The notes under the pieces: model-generated | The model's input: the letters and a program-made list of their open reading frames with translations, nothing else | Database searches by the model: none | Told to the model about the DNA's origin: nothing | Made by a program: the position numbers and the translations under genes | Shown: piece after piece, positions 1 through 10,199 of the stretch | Layout of the letters: every line of letters starts with the position of its first letter | How positions within the stretch are numbered: position 1 is the stretch's first letter | Assembly (NCBI RefSeq): GCF_029227915.1 | Contig: NC_079885.1 | Coordinates: 21,091,001-21,155,000 of the forward strand | DNA: 64,000 nucleotides | Direction of reading: 5' to 3' | From: Hydractinia symbiolongicarpus | Lineage: Eukaryota; Cnidaria; Hydrozoa; Anthoathecata; Hydractiniidae

Positions 1-620
1 TTTCGGATCCAGCAATGCACACAAGGTATTTATACGTAAAAAGAATTTTGAAACATAAGTTGATGCGTTTTCACATCCAAAGAAAGATAAGGCTCTGCCA
101 AAATTTGTTCAAGATGTTTTAAAACATGAAACAACTTATGAGTCAGTGGCAAAAGAATTTTTTTTTCAGCATTTGCATTACTTGCAACGTGACTTAAATA
201 TGCGTGAAACTGAAATGGTAGTGCAACCCCACTTATGCTGGCCTTCTACAAGTCCTGATGGAGTACTTACTGATACGACAACAAATTTTCTGTAGCTCAT
301 TAAAATAAAGTGTCCGAAAACAAAACGTAATTTAAGCCCAAAATAACTTATGTTGGTGATGAAAAATTCTGTTGGACAGAAAAATGGTAAACGATTTCTT
401 AAGAATGATCACCATTTTGGTTAATATTCGCAAATCCAAATGGCAATGGGTTTGTACGGAAAATTTGCAAAAAAAAAAAAAAAAAAAAATCAGATTGTCT
501 CATAATTTTTGAGGAGGATTGTATGAAAATCTGAAAAATTAAAAAGAGTTTCCCTAGTATCATCAATACAATTCTTCGATATAAAGGTAAAAAACTCACT
601 GTATTCATGCCAAAACAACT
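1..620 (+). pseudogene. Broken YqaJ-type viral recombinase/exonuclease domain
   Basis: Three forward frames joined by frameshifts read as one YqaJ domain. In order one sees a NAHKVFIRKKNFETL start, a helical stretch, WPSTSPDGVLTD near 240-275, LIKIKCP near 298-318 and an IQMAMGLYGK stretch near 433-455. YqaJ proteins are lambda-exonuclease-like nucleases with a catalytic PDG...ExK core, and eukaryotic copies ride on mobile elements. Here the Glu of ExK reads as Lys, a stop precedes it, and an A-run at 472-489 shifts the frame, so it is not functional. The left edge of the window cuts the gene. Its start corresponds to the point where the minus-strand YqaJ relic near 15.7 kb ends, so both probably come from one family. 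Confidence 0.6.
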
Positions 621-954
621 ATGTGACGATCACAGCTACATAACCATGTGCTCCTGGTCGGCGGCTATCTTGAATTTACATTTTTGAATTGGTCCAAATT
701 TTACATGACATCAAAACAAAGACTTGACGGCAAATTTAAATGGACACAAAAATTTGCAGCTTTTTTAATACAAAAAAAGTATTAAAGGCCTTATAATGAC
801 AAATTAAAAAGAATATAGGAGTTTTAGGCCACATTAGCACGTTTGGCTAAGTAAAAAGGCTGTGTAACGTGCAAATACATATCTCACTAGCTATGTAAAC
901 ATAAAAAACAACACAGAAACGTGTCAAGAAACAAAATAAGAAAATAATTTATCA
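621..954. other. Non-coding AT-rich stretch
   Basis: No reading frame, structured RNA or repeat that I recognise. It lies between the YqaJ relic and a retrotransposon 3' module. Confidence 0.5.
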
Positions 955-1565
955 TTGAGGTGGCAAGCCACCGCAATGATGAACTGAACCTGTTAGGTCT
1001 TTGGGAATAAGCAAGAGGTTGTACTCCTAATTCTCCCTTTTTACAAGGAATTAATTAAAAATACATAAAAAAAATAAAAAGGACACAACACATTTGAAAA
1101 GATGAACAGAACTTTAACTAAGGGCAGGTAGGTTTCGACCCATATTTCTGAACCTAAGTACCCTGGATGTCTAGCTGGGTCACCTCGAAGAGGTCCGCGG
1201 ACGGTCATTAGCGGAAACTAGACATCCCTATCTTCCTAAAATAAACTTTGACCACTTTCTGTTCAAATTTGCTATTCTTTGTTTTTAACTCAGGTAATAA
1301 GTGGAGTCGTTACTCTCCAAAGACAAGATCATGTGTGATCAAACCCCCCTGCTAATATTATATATTTTTTTTTATTTATTATTTTTTTAACTGGGGTAAT
1401 AAGTGGAGTCGTCACTCTCCAAAGACAAGACCTAGTATGATCAACCCCCCTTGCTAACTCAATTTTTATTTTATTTTTTTATTTTGGACTTGGGTAATAA
1501 GCGGAGTCGTCACTCTCCAAAGACAAGACTGAGTGTAGTCAAGCCCCCTTGCTGACTCTACAGAA
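955..1565 (-). repeat. 3' module of the RLE/USP retrotransposon family, reverse orientation
   Basis: Reads almost base for base as the reverse complement of 41520-42160, with a deletion of about 24 bp near 1035. It carries three tandem units of about 100 bp (centred near 1320, 1415 and 1520), each with the conserved GTAATAAGTGGAGTCGT motif, then a unique segment with GTAGGTTTCGACCCATA, and at 959 the terminal palindrome GGTGGCAAGCCACC. No coding part of the element is attached, so this is a 3'-only insertion as expected from 5' truncation of a non-LTR retrotransposon. Confidence 0.75.
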
Positions 1566-2030
1566 AAAAGTAGCCGGCTTCACTGTATGTCCGACTTCTT
1601 GGACATAGGTGTTTGCTTGTAAAGAACGCAAATACGGACACGAGCATGCACAGCTATAGAAGTGCAAGCAACCTACGACGAACATATCTAGTAACGTACA
1701 GTTAAGCCGAACTTACCAAATTTCCGAGTCGAGAAAGTTTCAGCGAGTCTGTGTGTGCTGAATTCGATCGTGGCACTAGCAAGGCAAAAGTGGTTTATTG
1801 GAAGTGCAGTATGGAAAACCACGAGAATGGCGGCAAAAACTTTTTAGCCCAAGTAAATGGCAAGCCGTAAAAATAAGCTTATCTGGAAAGCACGGAGTAA
1901 CTGTTCATTTTTCAGGTTAACACTAAAACTCTTACACAGCATATAAATATATATGCAAGTCCGACAAGTATGTTTTCCATAGCGCGGACCATCCAAACTT
2001 ATCAGAAATTGGATCACCGAAAACAAAACT
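1566..2030. other. No recognised gene
   Basis: Contains short frames on both strands without recognisable domains. The last part leads into the SF3 helicase relic and could include its upstream coding sequence. Confidence 0.4.
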
Positions 2031-2960
2031 TGCATGAGAGCATACAAGCAAATACACTGCCTTGAACAAAATAAAACTAAAAGTAAAGAACGTTGCGGCA
2101 AAGTTCCGCGCTTTTCAAATTTGAACGTTTGTGAATTCGTAGTTAATAACAATATAAAAGACGACGACGAACTCTTTGTTAAGGCGAAAGCTCAACAAGA
2201 TGCTTGGAAAAAGGACCTAGCTAACTTTTGATACCATGAACTCCTAAAATCTGCAAGATCTTTTAAGCAGCGCGTGGAAATTAGAGAGAGCCCAAGATAA
2301 CGTGGTCGAAGGAACATTTCGCGAATAGAAACGGTTAGGGGGTGCTCTCAAAAAGAGTGTGTTGATGGATGTAAAGGAGTTTGATTGCAATGTGCAGAAC
2401 AGGTATTGACCCAGAACAAGGTGCATCCCATATTGCGACAGCTATGAGAAATTTGTTACTGAGAGGTCGCGGTAAGAACAGAAATATAATTGATTGAAGA
2501 TGAAGTGACAAAACAGCTGGCTGTTGTGATTGACATATCTAATGACGGCTGGTTGATCACTGTTCCAGCAAACTGTGGCAATTTGTGTGATCATCTGCGC
2601 TTCAAAACGTTCTACGACCAGTGTAGTGATAGGCATGCCTGGATAGGAATGGAGAAGAAAGAGTTGATTCACCCTAAGGACTTTTGGTGGAGTAGTAAAG
2701 TGACAGCATGGAAAGAGCTTTTGTTGCTCCTGGAAGGTCAGCCCATCTGCCATCTCCAAAAAAACACTGTGCATTAAACAGTGACATTCCTGTTGTAGCA
2801 ACAGGGAAGGAGCGTATCAGATTTTTAGGCAGACACAACATCACCGATCAGGTTAAGAACGACATGATGGATGCAGGCTTGCGGGTGTTCGACTTTTCTT
2901 ATCCTACACCCTTGCACCAAAAACACAACACGTTACACACGTTACGCTCTATTTATAAAA
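2030..2960 (+). pseudogene. SF3-helicase-like replication protein relic
   Basis: Several forward frames joined by frameshifts give a protein like the SF3-helicase-type proteins repeated in fish and cnidarian genomes. Visible pieces are NVCEFVVNNNI near 2120, RGRGKNRNI near 2465, a worn Walker A loop PANCGNLCD near 2562 (family GPANCGKT), HAWIGMEKKELIHPKDFWWS near 2635, LLLLEGQPICHLPSPKKH across a frameshift near 2725-2765, and MMDAGLRVFDFSY near 2863. Related SF3 domains unwind DNA in replication initiators. Loss of the Gly-Lys-Thr of Walker A, several stops and about 70 extra bases just before the P-loop show it is dead. The family assignment rests on the order of motifs, not on a search. 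Confidence 0.5.
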
Positions 2961-3689
2961 AAAATATATTTTTGTTGATTCCACGGCAGGTGAAATCGGC
3001 CCCAAAAATGCCTAACATTAGCGTCCAGGATTTTCGGCCCGTGTGTTCGCAAAAGCGTTCGGGTTGAAGCTAGGAACGTAGCCTTGTCAGAGCCAAGGAA
3101 TTTTTGTTTTGGCCTGTCTTTTAAACAATTGGTGCGCTCGGTTCATGGTTATTAATAATACTATATTGCATATAGCGTATTTAAAGAAAAAAACGACTTA
3201 CGGTGTAGATTCGCAATGTTAATTAAAAGCAATGCAGCGATATTTGTTTTACAACGAAATCATAAGGTGTAGACTGGGCTTTAAAAGCGATTATTACTAA
3301 TTATCTATCAAAATACTTCCAGAACTTCCTTTGCATTTTGCATAAAGGTAAGAATTTGATTTTTTTGGTAATGTCAGCAATCCCTGATTCTTTTTGTTGA
3401 GTTTATTCTTCACTGAACTGTCAAAATGTTCAAAAGTTTGATTGAAAAATTTGTTGCTTTGAAGCAACATTATGCATTTGGGAATTTTTAAAATGAAAGC
3501 ACAGGATTTTTTTATAAACTGATATTACATGTGTGAGTGCTAAAAAAGTTTTTAATCATTTCATTGTTTTTTCAGATGAAGTGTAAAAGCTGTTATGGGG
3601 ATAGAAGGATAATTCCCGCTCAAACTCGTACACAACTTTGAGGTGCACACAGGTGCAATTGCTGTTTGCCCTGGTCAACCCGATGTGAA
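2961..3689. other. No recognised gene
   Basis: AT-rich sequence with no convincing frame. The end, from about 3570, may be the decayed upstream part of the following transposase. Confidence 0.4.
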
Positions 3690-4077
3690 GGCCTATGGAA
3701 ACATTTGTTTTGACTTTACTTCGGAATGTACCACAACACCCATGGCACAAGCTGTATTTCGATAACTGGTACACCGGTGTGGATCTTGTGAAAGCCCATT
3801 ATAAACAGGGCATTGCTTGCTTGGGTACTGTACGTGCAAACCGCCCACCGAATTGTATAACGCCTGATTCAGCAATGAAAAGAAAAGGAAGAGGCACAAT
3901 AGAACTGTGGACAGCTAATTACGATGGCACAGAACTACGAGCAATCAAATGGTTTGAGGCTGTTCATTCAACAGTGATTGCTTCCAGATTGGAACGCAAA
4001 CAGAAGGCGAAAGTAGACGTGCCTTGCGCTTCCGTTGTTAGTACCTATAACAAGTTCATGGAGGTGTCGACCTGCTA
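3690..4077 (+). pseudogene. PiggyBac-family transposase fragment
   Basis: A 127-codon frame carries the C-terminal half of the catalytic core of a piggyBac/PGBD transposase. LYFDNWYTGVDL near 3752-3790 holds the family's DNxYTS region, followed by GIACLGTVRANR near 3810, a beta-rich region ending in HSTVIAS, and VVSTYNKFM near 4033. Intact members continue as YNKFMGGVDLLDE. Here one base is missing after NKFM, so the frame ends at 4078 although the codons for GVDLLDE are readable in the next frame. The cysteine-rich C-terminus and the N-terminal half are absent. This is a fossil, not a domesticated gene. Confidence 0.75.
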
Positions 4078-4689
4078 GATGAGTAAATGAGGGGTAATTT
4101 GTGTACATACCCTGATGATTGGCAGCCATTTTGAAATTTGAAGATTTGTTCAATAAGTTTGGGATGGCTACTATGCGCAGCACTAAAGACTTAAATTTTC
4201 CTTTCCATACTAGGCATACAATGTGTTATGTACACAAATTCTCCTGGAATACCATATTCTTGATGTTTCCCAGGTGAAAAAATTAAGAATAAGAACAGTT
4301 GTTGGGGAAGTAATGGAACATGGAAATTAATTCCTATGAAGTTTTACAGAGAAAACAAGTTTCAGTTATTGATCTTTTAAAGTTTTCTTTTAAGACTATT
4401 TTTTTAGCGATCAAAGAAGAACAAAGTCGCAACCAAATTTAAGAAATCAGTTTACCATTAACGTAAGTGAAAAAATCTTACCAGGAATATACCTTAAGGC
4501 TTATAAAGCCACTATAGATTTCAGTTCCGAGTTTGGTAGAGAACTTGTTGTAGTTATCAAATTCACAAATTTGAAAAGTTTTAAAATTTATCTTTGTAAA
4601 TTTACCAATGTTAACACCAGTTCAGTTTTTTACAAAGACTTACCTAATAAAGCGGTGGGTGAAATCATTTGCAGTTACGAAAAGTCATG
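4078..4689. other. No recognised gene
   Basis: Non-coding by inspection. Short frames only. Confidence 0.4.
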
Positions 4690-4790
4690 CAAAAGGTTTA
4701 CAATACAGCAGGCTGTACTGAAGTATCTTGTCTACAGGGACGGTGGTTGTCAAAACTGGGATTAGGCTCCCAGATGCACTTTCAGCTTCA
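4690..4790 (-). repeat. Fragment of the SWIM/YqaJ gene, shared with 16650-16760
   Basis: About 95 bp nearly identical to 16650-16760 (shared motif TACTGAAGTATCTTGTCTAC or close variants). Read on the minus strand, the second copy lies in frame just upstream of the SWIM domain there (RYFSAACCIVNLF), so this is a scrap of the same coding family. Confidence 0.6.
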
Positions 4791-5545
4791 AAGTGTCAAG
4801 CAAAATATTGTACATTGAAATGTCATATCAAGTGAAAAACCAATATGGAATGATTTGTAGCTTTTAATTTGTTACTTTAAAATTTTCTTTTAATAATTAT
4901 TGTCACATGCCTCTAAAGGGAAAATCTAAGGCGCAGCATTAAAACTTTCACAACTGCGAAAGTATACATCCAATAATAAGATAATTTCTGGGATGGATAG
5001 AATAGTACTTGATCAGAAAGACCAGAAAAATAAGGGGAAAGAGTATTGAAAATTGAATAGTCAAGTTACTTTACTTAGTCAAGATATTAATGCAAAGAGA
5101 AATCAGATACAAAACCGGTGACTGAGTTAGAAGAAAAAATCAGTAATAATAGAAACATAAAGGGAACGTTTGTATTCACTATCAGTAGAAAAACATCCAA
5201 AAAGCGTGTGCTAAAACAATTATCAGTTGATATGAACAGATCTGCAAAAGATAAACGTCGTCAAGAGACATACAGGGCTTGTTCCTCTATACACAGAGGT
5301 ACATAGAACAAGTCTATAATTTTCGGTATGTTTGATTCTATTTGTTGCAAATTACTATCAAAACTAGTAGCTGATCATATTTAGAAACTTACCATTTCGT
5401 TTTCGTGGAAAGGAAATTTTTGCTTTACTGCGCAAATTTCACACTTGGATTAGTATCATTCTTGCTGAAGTTGAAAGTGAACTAATGAAGCGTAGGTTAC
5501 CTTAGATTCCTTGTCTTTGAAAGATTATATCGCTATCAGTTCCAA
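4791..5545. other. No secure gene, possible gag remnants
   Basis: A lysine-rich 62-codon frame at 5118-5306 and an uninterrupted piece near 5398-5505 (ALLRKFHTW, VESELMKRRLP) could be the decayed capsid part of the retroelement whose zinc knuckle and protease follow. I cannot confirm it. Confidence 0.3.
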
Positions 5546-6049
5546 TTGAAAGTTTATGTTAGAAGATTTGAGAGTTCAGCGTCAATTACTTTTCCATTCA
5601 CCTTGTTTATAAGGAAAGAAGGTAATAAATGCCACAAGATCGGTCATTTTGAGCGTTGCTGCAAAAGTAGCGCTAGGTGTCCGATATCTCGAGGAAGGCG
5701 CTCAGTGAACAACAATACGGCTACTTCTGATTCCTCTGACTCTGGTGCTGAAAAGAATAGTGAGATCAAAGATTATGCGTCAGTAAATTCTATAGAAAGA
5801 TTTTATACAAAAGTGAAGGTAGAAGGGGTCACACGCATACGATTCTTAATAGATACCGGTTCTGCTTTGAATATTTTTAACACAAAAACATTTCACAAAG
5901 TGAACAAAAATTGTGGCGGGAATCTTCGCTTACAAAAGACAGCCACATACGGCTCGAACGAGCCCAAATTAACAGTCCTTGGAAAAATTAACCTGTTATC
6001 GAAAATAAAAAATGTGGTCAGAAGAAGACTCTCCATTGCATGTGTATGA
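5546..6049 (+). pseudogene. Ty3/Gypsy-type nucleocapsid zinc knuckle plus aspartic protease
   Basis: The 167-codon frame has a one-sided zinc knuckle near 5621-5660 (GNKCHKIGHFERCC). The CCHC pattern is kept except that the first Cys is Gly, one base from TGT. It then runs through a serine/asparagine-rich linker into a retropepsin core, RIRFLIDTGSALNIF near 5838-5885, with the catalytic DTG intact. A normal Gypsy pol would continue with flap, reverse transcriptase and RNase H, but none is present. Within 50 bases the sequence passes into an integrase frame of Ginger type. Either an internal deletion fused two parts of pol or two elements abut near 6050-6097. Confidence 0.65.
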
Positions 6050-8679
6050 AAAAATTCGAATGTTTATGTTATTCAAGCTTCTTAATTTTAATCAACATGT
6101 CGACGAATAAGCATGTGAAATTGCAAGATATTGAGAATTATATTAGAAATGGGCAGTACCTTGCTCATATAAAAAAAAAAGGAGACAAAAGTAACTTTAG
6201 GAAATCGAGTAAAAACTTTTCAATTGTTGATGGTCATCTGACGTTTAAAGGGACCAGAAGAGTTATTTTTGAAAATCAAAGAAAGAATGCCATCATTCAC
6301 GACATACACGAGGGCATCAATGAAACTGTCGAGTCAGTGGCAATGAGTAGTCATAGAGGACGCGACTCGACCTACCAAAAAGTATCCGAGAGATTTTATT
6401 GGCATGGTATGGTCGATGATGTTAAAAACTATATTCGAACTTGTCAAAAATGCCAAAAACAAGGGAAAATAGTCAAGAAGATCTCACCTGAACTTCAAAG
6501 TATCCATGTCGATTCAAATGTTATGCAACAAGTTGGGGTGGATATATGCAATCTACCCGAAATGAATGGCTACAAACACTTGATTGTATTGATTGACTAT
6601 TTTTCAAAATGGTCAGAAGCCAAACCTGTTCAAGACAAAACTGCCCCAACTGTAGCAAGATTTTTGTACGAAATGATCTGTCGTCATGGCTGTTTTAAGA
6701 CACAAATTAACAACCAAGGGAGAGAATTTGTGAACCAAGTATCTGATGCCTTGCTTAAACTGACAGGGACAGACCAAAGGGTGACCTCAGCTTACCACCC
6801 TCAGGCCAATGGATTGTGCGAACGGCAGAATCGGACTATTAAAGATACGTTAATTAAAGTCTTGGAAGAAAATCCAGCAAAATGGGTAGATGTTATCGAT
6901 GGTGTTCTTTTTGCACACCGCGCAAGTATTCACTTTTCGACAAAATTTTCGCCTTTCTTTTTACTGTATAATCGACACCCTACTTTACCCATTGACGTAA
7001 AGTACGACTTGATCAAGGAACCTGCAGAACTTGGCAAATGTGATGATCCTTTCGACATTGAGTCATTCAAAGATATCCTAAATTCGAGCTTGAAGCTACG
7101 AGAAGTATCACACTGTATTGCAGGGGAAAACATCGAAAAGGCCCAGAAGAAGCAACAAAGAGATTACAATAGACGCCACAGTCAGCCTGAATCAACCATA
7201 CCCATTGGCTCACAAGTACTCCTTCAAGATCTGAAACGACAAGATCGAAAGGGTGGGAAATTCAAATTCAAATGGGTTGGTCCATACACTCTAACATCGA
7301 TATCAAAAAGAGGCTTATGTGAAATCAGTAATGCAAAAGGGGTTACATTGAAAAAAAAGTATAATGTTTTCCTCGTAAAACCTTTTTATGCAAGTGAACC
7401 GCAAGAGTTTGAAGATACCAGTAAACCGCAAGAGTCTGGAGACGAAGGTCAACCGCAAGAGTCTGGAGACGAAGGTGAACCGCAAGAGTCTGGAGACGAG
7501 GGTGAACCGCACGAAGGTGGACCGCAAGAGTCTGGAGACGAAGGTGAACCGCAAGAGTCTGGAGACGAGGGTGAACCGCACGAAGGTGGACCGCAAGAGT
7601 TTGGAGACGAAGGTAAACCGCAAGAGTCTGGAGACGAAGGTAAATCGTTCGGAGGTGAACCAGAAGCTGAAACAACCCACACCAATCTCAGTTCACGTAA
7701 AAAACAGAAAAATTATTTTGATCTTCTTCCCACTGAGATCGTCGTCTTGATTTTAGAATATTCAATTAAACATGATTTTGGTGCTTTCAAATCCATTGCA
7801 AATACTTGTTCCAGATTTCGAACAATCATCCAACCAAGAAGAAGTAGCCTCTTGCCATCCGTCTACCTGGATTTCTACTGTGATTTTCTGGAAAAGCTAC
7901 CATTCTATGGAAACAAAGTGAAAGTGAGTGTAATCAAACTTTCTCGACATTTTGGTTCAGGAAGTGGCACGATCGATGATGTCTGTAAAGCAATCTCACA
8001 CAAAAATTGGAAATCGGCTTGGTTGATTCTTGAGAAGCAAAAGCACAGCTGGTTTCTAATTGATCGTGTCTTTTGGAGAAAATCGTTTCCCAAAACAAGC
8101 CAGTTACCCGAAACCGAATCAAACGAGTGGCTTCGTAACCGTCTCTATATCTTGAAACAAAAAGATAAGGATATCTTGATCTCTAAAGATAGTTGGTTGA
8201 ACGACAACCTAATGGATGCGGCTCAAAAGCTGATTTGTCAAGAAATCGGAACCCCTCTGACGTTCCAGACAGTCCTGAATTCCCAAAAGAAAGATGTTGA
8301 GCCATATGAAGCCGTTAACCAAGAACACATCCAACTACTTCATGATGGTCGCAATCACTGGATCCTCAGCTTTTGCTCTAATGGTCGCGTTCAAGTTTGC
8401 GACAGCTTGAATCAATTTCTAACGCGCTCCTCGAAAAAATCAATCAAATCCTTATACAAAAATTACTTCACTGGAAAAGAGATTATTTCTTTCGTTGAAG
8501 TACAAAAGCAACCTGATGCCTATAATTGTGGCCTTTTCGCGATAGCGTTTGCAGCTGAACTTCTGGACGGAAAGTCACCCTCTGACGCTGTATTTGTTGT
8601 TGATAGAATGCGAGCACATTTGATATCATGTCTGGAAGAACAAAAACTGAGACCCTTCCCTAAGGTGTCCGAAATTTGA
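6040..8679 (+). CDS. Integrase with F-box and Ulp1 (C48) protease, Ginger-like element protein
   Basis: An uninterrupted 879-codon frame; the natural start may be the Met at 6097 (MSTNKHVKLQDIENYI). Order: H2C2 zinc finger about residues 104-138 (HRGRDSTYQK to CQKCQK); integrase catalytic core with D168 (GVDIC), N225 (INNQGREF, family IND) and E261 (LCERQNR); GPY/F module about 405-450 (WVGPYTL); acidic repeats PQESGDEGE about 452-545; F-box-like segment about 558-598 (LLPTEIVVLILEY); Ulp1 protease about 700-870 with H773 (NHW), D788 (VCDSL) and C830 (AYNCGLFAIAF). Similar integrase-Ulp1 proteins are known from Ginger-type DNA transposons, whose integrase descends from Gypsy. The protease triad is intact but the second catalytic Asp of the integrase is Asn, so integration should be dead. 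The F-box is the less usual part. Confidence 0.8.
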   Translation: MCMKKFECLCYSSFLILINMSTNKHVKLQDIENYIRNGQYLAHIKKKGDKSNFRKSSKNFSIVDGHLTFKGTRRVIFENQRKNAIIHDIHEGINETVESVAMSSHRGRDSTYQKVSERFYWHGMVDDVKNYIRTCQKCQKQGKIVKKISPELQSIHVDSNVMQQVGVDICNLPEMNGYKHLIVLIDYFSKWSEAKPVQDKTAPTVARFLYEMICRHGCFKTQINNQGREFVNQVSDALLKLTGTDQRVTSAYHPQANGLCERQNRTIKDTLIKVLEENPAKWVDVIDGVLFAHRASIHFSTKFSPFFLLYNRHPTLPIDVKYDLIKEPAELGKCDDPFDIESFKDILNSSLKLREVSHCIAGENIEKAQKKQQRDYNRRHSQPESTIPIGSQVLLQDLKRQDRKGGKFKFKWVGPYTLTSISKRGLCEISNAKGVTLKKKYNVFLVKPFYASEPQEFEDTSKPQESGDEGQPQESGDEGEPQESGDEGEPHEGGPQESGDEGEPQESGDEGEPHEGGPQEFGDEGKPQESGDEGKSFGGEPEAETTHTNLSSRKKQKNYFDLLPTEIVVLILEYSIKHDFGAFKSIANTCSRFRTIIQPRRSSLLPSVYLDFYCDFLEKLPFYGNKVKVSVIKLSRHFGSGSGTIDDVCKAISHKNWKSAWLILEKQKHSWFLIDRVFWRKSFPKTSQLPETESNEWLRNRLYILKQKDKDILISKDSWLNDNLMDAAQKLICQEIGTPLTFQTVLNSQKKDVEPYEAVNQEHIQLLHDGRNHWILSFCSNGRVQVCDSLNQFLTRSSKKSIKSLYKNYFTGKEIISFVEVQKQPDAYNCGLFAIAFAAELLDGKSPSDAVFVVDRMRAHLISCLEEQKLRPFPKVSEI
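7393..7660 (+). repeat. In-frame 27-bp coding minisatellite (PQESGDEGE)
   Basis: Nine-residue units PQESGDEGE repeat head to tail, with a higher-order pattern in which two units are followed by PHEGG (7501-7530 and 7570-7590). All length changes are multiples of three, so the frame was protected while the array expanded. The acidic linker joins the GPY module to the F-box. Minus-strand open frames over this stretch are shadows of the repeat. Confidence 0.85.
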
Positions 8680-9430
8680 TTTACTTTTGAATGACATTAG
8701 TTTTATCTTTGATAATTTTTTATATTTGTTGATTATTTTTCTTTATTGAATTTTTTCTTTTCTTCATTACCTTTTATAGTTTTATAGTTTTATAGCTAGA
8801 GAGACTTTTATTTAGTTTTGGTTTATTGCAAGTCTTTGAGAACAGGACTTACACATTTTCGAATTGATTAACAAAACAAAAAAAAATTTCTATTTCGTTT
8901 TTCTATTTCAAACGATAAGGCTAATCATATATAAATTACGGTACGTTTCATTCGCTAGATTTGTTGTATTATTTTATATGTTTTTTACTTACCTTAACTT
9001 ACCATTTTTTGATTGAAATGAAGGCTAAAATGCCAAAATTTACTTACGCTTTTAGATACCGAAAAACACCCCTTTTTGAGCTAAAGAGCAACAATTGAAA
9101 AAAAGTAAGATTTGATTGTAAATTTCCCTTTTTTATCTGACTTTAGTTTTGATTTTTTTCGCAACTTGTTTGATTTTTACACTGCGAAATTTTAACAATT
9201 ATTATGCATTAAAGTAGTTTTTATTTCGTTTTTCTTTTATTCTTTATTTTTATTATGTTGAGTTTTTGTGATGTCGGATAACACTAATCATTCTTCACAG
9301 AAAACATTTTTCTCTTTTTTCATTCTTTCATTTCCCATAATGATTTTGCCATCAATTAAATACTTTCGTCACAAACAAGTTTATGGCAAAAAAAAATACA
9401 AGACGACTAGAAATTAATAATGACGGCTTA
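8680..9430. other. AT-rich 3' flank of the integrase element
   Basis: T-rich sequence without a frame. It may contain the 3' end of the integrase element, but I could not match an inverted repeat to the 5' side. Confidence 0.4.
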
Positions 9431-9850
9431 TATTCGATCAAAAGTTATCGCAAATTGTTCTCCCAGTACCAAAACTTCCCCAAATCGTGACGTCATCAAA
9501 AAAATTTTCGAAATATTTTTACATCGCGTGATAGCTTTCATAACAAAGATCCTTTGTGCAAAATTTCATGCGAATCGGTTCATCCAATCAAAAGTTATCG
9601 CGAATTGTTCTCCCAGTACCAAAAATTCCCCAAATCGTGACGTCATCAAAAAAATTTCGAATTTTTTTTACATCACGTGTTACCTTTCATAACAAAGATC
9701 CTTTGTGCAAAATTTCATGCGAATTGCTTCATCCGATCAAAAGGTATCGCGAATTTTTCTCCCAGTACCAAAAATTCCCCAAATTGCGACGTCATCAAAA
9801 AAATTTCGAAATATTTTTACATCACGTGATAGCTTTCATAACAATTCATA
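9431..9850 (+). repeat. About 150-bp tandem repeat, 2.8 copies
   Basis: Units start with ATCAAAAGTTATCGC at 9437, 9587 and 9736 (spacing 150 and 149) and contain CCCAGTACCAAAA, CGTGACGTCATCAAAAAAAT and CATAACAAAGATCCTTTGTG. Units differ by scattered substitutions. A related single piece lies near 57045-57085 (ATCCTATCAAAAGTTATC), so the unit is part of a dispersed family. Confidence 0.85.
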
Positions 9851-10199
9851 ATTATTGTCAAAACTATACTTCAAGGCTCATTTTACCCTCGTACTTAGGG
9901 ATCGTTCACATATGACGGCAGCCTTTATAGGGGAGGGGGTCTAAAAGTCTGACAAAATCTGACTTAAGAGGGGGAATCCATTTTCGCGGTCAAAAAATAA
10001 AATCAGAAAAATTGCATTTTGCGTGAGCTAATTTTCCTGGTTTTGACCTATTGGGGACGAGTTTCTTTTACTTTCCCAGGGGTTTGTGAAGAATTTTCAA
10101 GAACTTTTCGAAATAATATACTTCGCTGGTTCAAATCTTGGCAAAGAAAACCCGCAAATAAGCGAAAATTAATTCCCTCAATTTCTATTTCATGTCTTA
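9851..10199. other. No recognised gene; possible dispersed repeat end
   Basis: Contains a GGGATCGTTCACATATGACG stretch and poly-G tracts (9928-9980) resembling transposon-end sequence, but no partner repeat was found. Confidence 0.3.

Noticed and set aside
399-608. Minus-strand Phe-rich 69-codon frame
   Set aside because: It is the reverse of a long A-run inside the YqaJ relic.
3690-4077. Domesticated PGBD gene
   Set aside because: The frame covers only part of the catalytic core, ends at a one-base deletion and has no splice context.
7315-7685. Three long minus-strand and one plus-strand alternative frames over the minisatellite
   Set aside because: They are shadows of the 27-bp repeat, whose unit length is a multiple of three and so keeps several frames open.
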